Origin: Cognataquiflexum nitidum
GTDB taxonomy: Bacteria > Bacteroidota > Bacteroidia > Cytophagales > Cyclobacteriaceae
NCBI RefSeq assembly: GCF_022538055.1
Contig: NZ_JAKZAM010000001.1
Coordinates: forward strand, 62,001-126,000
Reading direction: 5' to 3'
DNA length: 64,000 bases
Made by a program: the position numbers and the translations under genes. Below are positions 36,970-44,730 of this stretch, in pieces; position 1 is the stretch's first letter, and each line of letters starts with the position of its first letter. A model generated the notes under the pieces. It was given only the letters and a program-made list of their open reading frames with translations. It searched no databases and was not told the origin of the DNA.

Positions 36970-37908
36970 ATGACAAAAGTAACCGTAGTTGGTGCCGGCA
37001 ATGTCGGGGCAACATGTGCTGACGTATTGGCCTATAGAGAGATTGCAGAACAGATAGTTTTGGTAGACATCAAGGAAGGAATTGCGGAAGGCAAAGCCCT
37101 GGATATCTGGCAAAAGGCACCTATCAATCAGTATGACAGCCGGACTGTTGGGAGTACCAACGATTACAGCAAAACCGCCAATTCTGATGTGATTGTGATT
37201 ACTTCAGGTTTGCCGAGAAAGCCCGGAATGACAAGAGATGACTTGATTGAGACCAATGCTGGAATCGTGAAGTCCGTTACTGAAAACGTGGTAAAGCATT
37301 CTCCAAATGCAATCATCATCGTGGTTTCCAATCCTTTGGACGTAATGACCTATCAAGCCCATATTACTTCTGGTTTATCAAGAAATAAAGTGATAGGTAT
37401 GGCAGGTATCTTAGACACTGCAAGATACAGAGCATTTATTGCTGAAGAGTTGAATGTCTCTTCAAAAGAAATCCAGGCAATCCTGATGGGCGGACATGGT
37501 GATACCATGGTACCTCTCCCAAGATACACCACTGTAGCGGGTATCCCTGTAACCGAATTGATCGGAAAAGAAAAACTTGATGCCATCATTGAAAGGACAA
37601 AGTTTGGTGGTGGCGAGCTTGTCAAACTGATGGGAACTTCTGCTTGGTATGCCCCGGGTTCGGCAGCAGCCCAAATGGTGGAAGCCATTCTCAAAAACCA
37701 AAGAAGGGTATTTCCTGTCTGTATCAAACTTGACGGCGAATATGGCATTGATGATTGCTACTTGGGTGTTCCTGTGATTTTAGGAAAAAACGGTGTAGAA
37801 AAAGTCATTGAACTTGATCTTAATGCTGAAGAAAAAGCAATGCTTGAGGTGTCTAGAGGCCACGTAAAAGAAGTAATGAATGTCTTGGACAAACTTTCTT
37901 CAAAATAA
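36970..37908 (+). CDS. mdh: Malate dehydrogenase
   Basis: 312 residues, the LDH-like MDH type found in many Bacteroidota. Oxidises malate to oxaloacetate with NAD. Seen: the Rossmann loop GAGNVGATCADVLA at residues 7-20, the substrate-binding LPRKPGMTRDDL loop (R in RKPGMTR identifies a dicarboxylate substrate), NPLDVMTYQ, and the catalytic His in GGHGDTMVPL. Followed by a terminator 21 nt downstream. Confidence 0.97.
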   Translation: MTKVTVVGAGNVGATCADVLAYREIAEQIVLVDIKEGIAEGKALDIWQKAPINQYDSRTVGSTNDYSKTANSDVIVITSGLPRKPGMTRDDLIETNAGIVKSVTENVVKHSPNAIIIVVSNPLDVMTYQAHITSGLSRNKVIGMAGILDTARYRAFIAEELNVSSKEIQAILMGGHGDTMVPLPRYTTVAGIPVTELIGKEKLDAIIERTKFGGGELVKLMGTSAWYAPGSAAAQMVEAILKNQRRVFPVCIKLDGEYGIDDCYLGVPVILGKNGVEKVIELDLNAEEKAMLEVSRGHVKEVMNVLDKLSSK

Positions 37909-37928
37909 TCCTTAACATCATTTTTATC

Positions 37929-37958
37929 AAAAATCCCGGCTAAGTGTCGGGATTTTTT
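37929..37958 (+). terminator. Terminator of mdh
   Basis: AAAAATCCCG (37929-37938) pairs with CGGGATTTTT (37948-37957) around a 9-nt loop, and the T tract continues to 37958. Located 20 nt after the mdh stop codon. Confidence 0.88.
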
Positions 37959-38009
37959 ATTTTATTGCTCTCAAGGGGAAAATCTAGCCATCCCCAAAAT
38001 GATTAAAAA

Positions 38010-40733
38010 TTGAAAAAAAGAATCATAATCCTTTCAGTATTTGTTTGCCTTGGGATCGGCGGATTTTTTGTCTGGAATAATTTCCTTCAGAAAACAAAAA
38101 GAAATGCTGTAGATGTTATTTCTGCTGAAGCATTATTTGTTTTTGAAACAGAAGAGCCTGTTTTGGCCTGGAATAGGATGGTAAGTCAGACCTTCTGGAA
38201 ATCGGTCTCAGAGATACCCTCACTTAAAAATGCGGAATACAACCTTCTGGTTTTAGACAGCCTTGCCGGGAAATCCGGAATCCTGCAAAAAAACCTCAAG
38301 GGAAACCAACTTACCGTTTCACTGCATCCTATTGGTAAAGGGGAATTTGATTTTTTATATGTCTTGGCTTACCAAAGCCCCGAAAGTTTTTATTTGTTGG
38401 AACAAATAGAAAAAAAAATCAAGGGGGAAGGTAAAATTAACTCGAGAAATTACAGTGGTATCAATATCAAAGAACTGAAATCACAGCGCGGCAGTATTTC
38501 CCTGACTTATGCTAAAGTTGACAACCTTCTCATTTTGAGTTTTACATCTTTCTTGGTGGAAGATGCCATCAGACATTCCCAAAATGAAGGTCTGTTGGTT
38601 TTTAGTGAGTATTATGAAGAGCTTTTCAAAGCCTCCCCTCAAGCAAAAGGCTTAGGACTGATAAGAATCGGAAGCGACGGTCTTTCGGGAATAATTAATG
38701 GAATCTCAGCTGATAATGATAATTCCACTATTCTGAATAATAGATTGAATAAGTTTTCTGCCAACCTACAGATGGACTTTGCAGAAGAAAATATATTTCT
38801 CGATGGTGTCCTGTTTTTAAATGGAAAAAAAGATATCAATCTGCAAAATCTCAAATCACCTGCTATAAATTCCTTCAAAAACCTAATTTCTACCCGCACC
38901 GCAACATATTTTCAGTACCAAATCGAGGATCCGTTTTTACTTTTTTCAGGATTTGAGTCTGATTTTCCCTTTAATAGTATTGTAATGGGAGATATAGAAA
39001 CTGGACTTATCCAAAAGAGTTTTGCCAAATATCTTACCGGTCATATTGCATTGCTCAATCTGGAAAAACTACCAAATCAACCTCAGGATAAAATATTGCT
39101 GCTCAAAACCGAAAACCCAAATGTACAGATGGAGTTGTTGAAAAAATTTGGTTTTGGTGAGAATCAAGACACGGATATCTCCAGATTCTCAGACATACAT
39201 CAGGGCAAAGATATTTATATGATTAGGGTAGAGGAATTTCCTGCCCACCTATTTAATGGGAGTTTTATCGGTTTTGGAAGCACCTATTTCACTGCTATAG
39301 AGGATGTCATAGTGATCGCAAATAGCAGCAAAGCCATCAAACTTTTCCTTGACGAATGGAAAAGTGGTAAAAATTGGAGTCAGTCTGTCAACTATGAAAA
39401 TATCATCCCAAAACTTGAAAATGAATCAGGATTCAGTATGGTTTTGGATGTACAAAAAGTTTGGGAAACTTTGGAAGAAGCTGCGTCCTCAGGTTGGAAA
39501 TCTTTTTTTCAAAGATTTGGACAGGAATTGAAAACCTTTGACATGATATTTTTAAAAACCATTCATAAGGGAAATGAAATGCGGATTCAAATTGAAATCA
39601 GTCATAAACAAAAAAACTTGGTTCCTTCTAGTGAGCATATTTCCCTGATTGAAAATACAACAGTTCCTTTTCCAAACCACCTGATATTTGGGCCGGTTGG
39701 AATCAGAAACTTTAATGACAATAGCATTGAATTTGTTGTTCAGGATGAGGTGAACAGGCTTTATTTGTTGACCAATGAAGGAGAAGAAGTTTTTTCATAT
39801 GATTTGGATGGGCCGATAATCTCGGAAGTTTTTCAATTGGATTTTTATAAAAATGGTAAACTCCAGCTTCTTTTTGCTACCAAAGAAAAGATCTATGGAA
39901 TCGATAGGATGGGCCAGCTACTCCCTGACTTTCCGCTTACATTATCGAGAGAGAATATTGCCGGACTGAATCTTTTGGACTATGAGGGAGACCGGAATTA
40001 CAGGATTTTTGCTTCAACGGAAAAAGGGGATCTTTTCTTGTACGATAAATATGGGACCGCATTAGAAGGCTGGAACCCAAAGCCCATAGGAACCCCTTTG
40101 GCAGTTAAGCCGGCCCACCATAGAGTGGCGGGATTAGGTGACAGGATGATCGCCTTGGGAAATAAAGGAAACATCCACTTTTTTAATCGTAGGGGAGAAG
40201 CCGTACCGGGAAGTCCTGTTCAGATCAAGGGAGAATTGAGGTCTGACTATGTCCTTCTGGAAAGAGGAACTGCCAAAGAGACCCAGCTAGTGACTGTGAC
40301 CAAAGATGGGGAGGTGGTTATGGTCAATCTCCTCGGTGAGATTACTTTCCGAAATCAGCTGTTTAGGCCTGACCGCGAAAGTAGGTTTTACTTAATTAAA
40401 GACCAGCTAGAAAGTAGGTATCTGTTCGTGGTACATGAGTACAACAAGATAACTGTTTTGGATTCTGAATATAATGAGGTGTTTTCAAAACCCATCATGT
40501 CTGAAGAATTGCGGTTTCAATATTTTTCCTTTGGGTCGGAAAGGGATATCCTGGTGGTGGTAGATCCCACCCAGGAGTTTATATTCCTCTATGGTTTGGA
40601 CGGTGAACTTTTGAATCCGATACCGATCAATGGGAATGAAAAAGTAGAAATTGAATATTCAGAAAGTCAAAATGAGTACACCATATATGCCATTGGATCC
40701 AATGGCTTTTCGGTATATAAGTTACCGATGTAG
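38010..40733 (+). CDS. Membrane-anchored protein with DUF3352-like and propeller-like regions
   Basis: 907 residues. Starts with TTG at 38010 (TTG AAA AAA AGA): the nearby ATG at 38000 is out of use because its frame stops after four codons. An N-terminal membrane anchor (IIILSVFVCLGIGGFFVW) is followed by a large extracytoplasmic region (about 30-540) of alternating helical and strand segments that resembles DUF3352 proteins. From about residue 560 to the end, blades of the form YLLTNEGEEVFSYDLDGPI and IYGIDRMGQLLPDFPLTL suggest a PQQ/WD-like beta-propeller. Function unknown; large proteins of this kind occur in Cytophagales. Alone between mdh and the convergent MG2-like gene. Confidence 0.65.
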   Translation: MKKRIIILSVFVCLGIGGFFVWNNFLQKTKRNAVDVISAEALFVFETEEPVLAWNRMVSQTFWKSVSEIPSLKNAEYNLLVLDSLAGKSGILQKNLKGNQLTVSLHPIGKGEFDFLYVLAYQSPESFYLLEQIEKKIKGEGKINSRNYSGINIKELKSQRGSISLTYAKVDNLLILSFTSFLVEDAIRHSQNEGLLVFSEYYEELFKASPQAKGLGLIRIGSDGLSGIINGISADNDNSTILNNRLNKFSANLQMDFAEENIFLDGVLFLNGKKDINLQNLKSPAINSFKNLISTRTATYFQYQIEDPFLLFSGFESDFPFNSIVMGDIETGLIQKSFAKYLTGHIALLNLEKLPNQPQDKILLLKTENPNVQMELLKKFGFGENQDTDISRFSDIHQGKDIYMIRVEEFPAHLFNGSFIGFGSTYFTAIEDVIVIANSSKAIKLFLDEWKSGKNWSQSVNYENIIPKLENESGFSMVLDVQKVWETLEEAASSGWKSFFQRFGQELKTFDMIFLKTIHKGNEMRIQIEISHKQKNLVPSSEHISLIENTTVPFPNHLIFGPVGIRNFNDNSIEFVVQDEVNRLYLLTNEGEEVFSYDLDGPIISEVFQLDFYKNGKLQLLFATKEKIYGIDRMGQLLPDFPLTLSRENIAGLNLLDYEGDRNYRIFASTEKGDLFLYDKYGTALEGWNPKPIGTPLAVKPAHHRVAGLGDRMIALGNKGNIHFFNRRGEAVPGSPVQIKGELRSDYVLLERGTAKETQLVTVTKDGEVVMVNLLGEITFRNQLFRPDRESRFYLIKDQLESRYLFVVHEYNKITVLDSEYNEVFSKPIMSEELRFQYFSFGSERDILVVVDPTQEFIFLYGLDGELLNPIPINGNEKVEIEYSESQNEYTIYAIGSNGFSVYKLPM

Positions 40734-40754
40734 CTTTTTTATACAGCTAAAAAC

Positions 40755-42383
40755 TCAATCTTGAACCTGAATCGCCTGTGATGCAAAATTCATCTTGCCT
40801 GAAGCCTCTTTATATCCTATGGTGATTTCAAAATTCCCCGGAATTTCGGAGCTAAAGATGGTGAAAGGAGTAGAAATATCCGGTGCGGCATTCCAATACA
40901 AAGTACTTCTGAAATCAGGGAAATGAGGTTGTGCGGGATCCGGATTCAAATGGAAAGATGTCGGGCGTTTGGTTTTTTGGATTTCAGGATAGTTGAGATA
41001 AAGTGCATTGGAGGGAAGCTGAAAACTCCCAAAATCATTTGCGAAAGAAGTAAAGCTCATCACTCCTGAGTATTTGTCCTGATTGAATGAAAATTCCCGG
41101 GTCATTACCTCCAGTTTTTGGATTTTGGCAGGATCGAAAGCGGCCAAGGCATCCGTGTCAAAAACAGGCATGGCATCGATCATAATGAGTGGATTTTCCT
41201 GAAATACTGAGCCTAGGGGACTGTTCAACACTTTAAACAGTGTTTTTTTGTCTTGCTTTCTCACCAATACTTCAGGCACATATTCTCTGAGGGTAACTTC
41301 AAGGTTTTCAAATCTCGTGTAATCGTCTAACAAATAGGTTTTATCAGCATCAAATCCGATCACAATCGGAGCAAACTCCACAGAGTCATTGGCATAATAA
41401 TAAGAGCTAACCTGACCTGAAGTGATCAAATCAGAAAGAAAACCGCGGTCTTTTTCTTCTAGTTTTAATATTGGGAAGGTGAAGTCTTTTTGAAAATCAA
41501 GACTCAGAAACGGCAACTCGGGAGAGAAATTGAGCTGTTTTTCGATATCTGAAGATTGGGCAACCAGATATTCATATGCTTTTAGGGCTCCGATTTCAAA
41601 ATAAAGGTCCCCGGTTTCCTTGGGTTTGGCTGAGCTTAAAAATGACTGGACACCATGCGCCGATAGGAAGAAAGTTTCTGTCGTATCGATCTTCGGATTC
41701 AAATTTTTTCCATGGACAATATGGCCATAAGGCTCAGGAATGAGTTCGAGGTTTTCTTTTATTTCTTGGTAAATCTTCCCCTGGTAATAGCCTGAATGGG
41801 TTTCGGGCAAGAATGGATTTGTAATAGATATAGAAATCGAAGACACTTCCCCCAAATTTGAATTTGAAAGATCAAGTTCCGTTTTTGATTTTTTAGGCAG
41901 TGAGATCTTCTCTCCTTGATCCAAAGTTGAAGGTTTCATGGTTGGATATATTTTCCCTGTTTGTACCGGTGCCTTGGACTTGTTGGGTTTCTTTGGATTG
42001 ATGACCGTGATAAACTGGTTGAAAATACCCTTCTCGCTCATCTTGGGACTGATTCGGGTGTAGAATCTAAGCAGGTAATGGTCTGATTCCAGGTCTTTGG
42101 GGATTTGGATATATCCCTCGGATTTTCCAAGATAGAGAGGGTAGATTATTTGATGGACAGGTTGACCATTTCTGTCAACGAGCTCAGCATATCCTATTTT
42201 TGAATAGAAATTTTGATCAGCATCCAAAGCCTTCATCGAGAACCAAATAGTCTCCCCCGTAACGGCTATATTTTTGGATATGTGGGCAAATACCGATTCT
42301 TCCACTTTGCTTTGGCTCCATACTATCCTAGGTAAGGCAGTCAAAACAAATAACAGAATGGTCAATAATTTTTTTGTTGTCAT
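40755..42383 (-). CDS. Exported protein with alpha-2-macroglobulin MG2-like domain
   Basis: 542 residues with a signal peptide ending VWSQ. The first 110 mature residues contain VFAHISKNIAVTGETIWFSMKALDADQN and GIGYAELVDRNGQP-like strands, the MG2 fold of alpha-2-macroglobulin-type proteins. The C-terminal half has a plug-like or carboxypeptidase-regulatory appearance (LNSPLGSVFQENPLIMIDAMPVFD). It is the last gene of a minus-strand cassette with a TonB-dependent receptor and two DUF4249 lipoproteins, 10 nt after the DUF4249 stop. It probably acts at the outer membrane with them. Confidence 0.75.
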   Translation of the reverse strand: MTTKKLLTILLFVLTALPRIVWSQSKVEESVFAHISKNIAVTGETIWFSMKALDADQNFYSKIGYAELVDRNGQPVHQIIYPLYLGKSEGYIQIPKDLESDHYLLRFYTRISPKMSEKGIFNQFITVINPKKPNKSKAPVQTGKIYPTMKPSTLDQGEKISLPKKSKTELDLSNSNLGEVSSISISITNPFLPETHSGYYQGKIYQEIKENLELIPEPYGHIVHGKNLNPKIDTTETFFLSAHGVQSFLSSAKPKETGDLYFEIGALKAYEYLVAQSSDIEKQLNFSPELPFLSLDFQKDFTFPILKLEEKDRGFLSDLITSGQVSSYYYANDSVEFAPIVIGFDADKTYLLDDYTRFENLEVTLREYVPEVLVRKQDKKTLFKVLNSPLGSVFQENPLIMIDAMPVFDTDALAAFDPAKIQKLEVMTREFSFNQDKYSGVMSFTSFANDFGSFQLPSNALYLNYPEIQKTKRPTSFHLNPDPAQPHFPDFRSTLYWNAAPDISTPFTIFSSEIPGNFEITIGYKEASGKMNFASQAIQVQD

Positions 42384-42393
42384 TTTCTGATTG

Positions 42394-43551
42394 TTAATCT
42401 TCCCAAAAATCAGGCTTTATATTGGTTCCTCTCAAAGTACAATCGGTACATTGTCTTGTCGCTGCCCTAAATCCGATAGTAGTGGTTACCACGACAACCG
42501 GGATGACAGGCAATCTTGAACCGGAAGAGAATTCCCTTTCATAATTAGCAATCAGGACCGTGTCCTGATCGAGTCTACAAAATTCATATTCCTCAATAAA
42601 ATATGGCCAAGGTGCTACGTCCTGCGCGTTGATATAGATTCTTTTGGAGGCTGATTTTCCCATACTCACCATTCCGATTACATTGTCTCCATTGGGTTCA
42701 ACGGATTTGATGTTACCCCTGATGAGGGAAGGTAAAGGGCTGAATATTCCTCCTATGTCGTCTGAGTTTTTTCTCAATATTTCCCAAAAATCGTATGTTT
42801 CCTGGTTGACAGCTCTTTGGCGGACCCTGATGCTGTAGCGTTCGGTTAGTTTTTCAGACCTGTTTGGTATCCTTACCAACTCCCGCTGTAGGATAGTGTT
42901 GTCCGCAAATCTTGCGGCATTTTGTAAAATTATTTTTGGAAATAAATTTGATTTCCAGCACAGATCGATTTTTTGATCTGTCTTTCTGAATTCCACATCT
43001 TTTGTTGCCGGATTGAAAAAAAACTGACTCCTTACTCCAGGTCTGAATATCCAGTCTTCTTCATAATCCCAAAGGAAATATTGGGCTTCCTCATTGCCTT
43101 TTGTACTTACAAATATTTCGACCCCTGCATTGTCTTTTATAAATCCAAGTTCCTCAATATCAGGTGTGATTATCGGACTCATGGCATCTGAAAGATATTG
43201 TCTGCCATTTGGAAGGGTGATTTCCAATTGGAATGTCATTCCTTGATCCAAAAATTCTGAAAATGTATAGACGCCGTTTTGGGATTCCTGGAATGCCCAT
43301 TCTTCGCCAGATTCTGACTTAAGAATTACCCTAGCTCCTGCTTCCGGACGGAAGCTTTCACTGTTTCGGATTGGATTAGTCCTGCTTAGGGTGATTTCTG
43401 AAATTTCCCCGCCTGTTTCTATAAATCCCTCTACGACTAGGGCAGCAAGGTCTTGGTCGGTCACCTCCGGCTCAAAGGGATCCCTGCATCCTGATAAAAA
43501 GAGGAGTGCCAAAGCTAGGCTTTTAAGGATATAGTCTAATTTTCTTTTCAC
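42394..43551 (-). CDS. DUF4249 family lipoprotein
   Basis: 385 residues. The lipobox is in ALLFLSGC, followed directly by RDPFEPEV. The rest matches the DUF4249 pattern: VVEGFIETGGEISEITLSRTNPI at the start, an Ig-like strand region, the block WDYEEDWIFRPGVRSQFF, DFWEILRKNSDDIGGIFSPLP, and a C-terminal CTDCTLRGTNIKPDFWED. Function of DUF4249 is unknown, but it almost always accompanies a TonB-dependent receptor of the type found upstream here. It is a close paralogue of the next gene (43585-44730), sharing most blocks, so the two arose by tandem duplication. Confidence 0.88.
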   Translation of the reverse strand: MKRKLDYILKSLALALLFLSGCRDPFEPEVTDQDLAALVVEGFIETGGEISEITLSRTNPIRNSESFRPEAGARVILKSESGEEWAFQESQNGVYTFSEFLDQGMTFQLEITLPNGRQYLSDAMSPIITPDIEELGFIKDNAGVEIFVSTKGNEEAQYFLWDYEEDWIFRPGVRSQFFFNPATKDVEFRKTDQKIDLCWKSNLFPKIILQNAARFADNTILQRELVRIPNRSEKLTERYSIRVRQRAVNQETYDFWEILRKNSDDIGGIFSPLPSLIRGNIKSVEPNGDNVIGMVSMGKSASKRIYINAQDVAPWPYFIEEYEFCRLDQDTVLIANYEREFSSGSRLPVIPVVVVTTTIGFRAATRQCTDCTLRGTNIKPDFWED

Positions 43552-43584
43552 TTAAAACTTCTCTACTTATTTGATTAAGAACTT

Positions 43585-44730
43585 TCAATCTTCCCAAAAA
43601 CCAGGAGCTCTATTGGTTCCTCGTAATGTGCAATCCGTACATTTTTTTGTGGCTGCCCTATAACCAAGAAAAAACATCCCGTCAAAAACCTCCCTTGCGG
43701 GAACCCTGTCAATATTGTTAAATGCGGTCACGGCTTCATTGGGTGGAATGGTGTCGGCTAATACAAAGCAGAATTCATATTCTGGTATGAAAATTCGCCA
43801 AGGCTGTACATCTTCATAATCAATATAAATCCGCTGACTGGCAGATTGGCCAATACTCACATATCCGATGGCATTGTCAGTCTCTGGAGAAATAGCCTTG
43901 ATATTGCCTCCGATGAGGGAAGGAAGTGGGCTGAAAATGCCCCCGATATCATCTGAATTTTTTCTTAATATTTCCCAAAAATCATAAGTAGCCTGGTCAA
44001 TAGCCCTTTGCCTGACCTTGATGCTATACCGCTGTGTCAATTTTTCAGACTCGTTCGGTATTCTGACAAGTTCACGTTGGATGATGGTATTGTCTGCAAA
44101 ACGGGCAGAATTTTGAAGGATTATTTTGGGAAAAATGTTACTGCTCCAGCAGAGGTCAATCCTTTCATCAGGTTCCCTTTTGGAAACAGCTCCATTTTCA
44201 AACTTCAAGAAGGAAATCACCCCGGGACGGAATATCCAATGTTCTTCATAATCCCAAAGGAAGTATTGAGCTTCATCCGTGCCTTTGGTACTGATGAATA
44301 TTTCGACACCCGCTTCATCCCTCAAGAAATTCAGCTCATTTATCTCAGGGGTGACGATAGGCTTCATCGGTTCGGAAAGGTATTGTTTGCCATTAGTAAG
44401 ATTGATTCCTAATTGGTAGGTATCTTGGATATCAAAAAATCCTGTATAGGAATACGTACCGGAATCAGTTTCGCTGAATGACCACTCTTCCCCTGTACTG
44501 GAAATAAGAAATACTGAAGCATCAATCACGGGTAACGTAGCAGAACCACTTCGGATTGGATTGGTTTTGCTTATGTAGATGGTGGATTCTTCCCCATTTG
44601 TTTCTATATATCCCTCTACTACAAGGAGGGATATATCGGCATTGGTCACCTCGGGTTCAAAGGGGTCACGGCAGCTTCCCCACAGAAATAGCAACAAAAC
44701 CGCTACAACATAGGATATCCTCTTTCCCAT
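43585..44730 (-). CDS. DUF4249 family lipoprotein, tandem paralogue
   Basis: 381 residues. Lipobox LLFLWGSC followed by RDPFEPEV, then VVEGYIETNGEESTIYISKTNPI, an Ig-like region, WDYEEHWIFRPGVISFL, DFWEILRKNSDDIGGIFSPLP and a terminal CTDCTLRGTNRAPGFWED. Overlaps the stop of the TonB-dependent receptor by 1 nt (TGATG), so translation of the two is coupled. The partner DUF4249 gene lies 33 nt downstream. Confidence 0.88.
   Translation of the reverse strand: MGKRISYVVAVLLLFLWGSCRDPFEPEVTNADISLLVVEGYIETNGEESTIYISKTNPIRSGSATLPVIDASVFLISSTGEEWSFSETDSGTYSYTGFFDIQDTYQLGINLTNGKQYLSEPMKPIVTPEINELNFLRDEAGVEIFISTKGTDEAQYFLWDYEEHWIFRPGVISFLKFENGAVSKREPDERIDLCWSSNIFPKIILQNSARFADNTIIQRELVRIPNESEKLTQRYSIKVRQRAIDQATYDFWEILRKNSDDIGGIFSPLPSLIGGNIKAISPETDNAIGYVSIGQSASQRIYIDYEDVQPWRIFIPEYEFCFVLADTIPPNEAVTAFNNIDRVPAREVFDGMFFLGYRAATKKCTDCTLRGTNRAPGFWED

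Noticed and set aside
40733..40760. Terminator between the 907-residue gene and the MG2-like gene
   Set aside because: TAGCT/AGCTA gives only a 5-bp stem; too weak to list.
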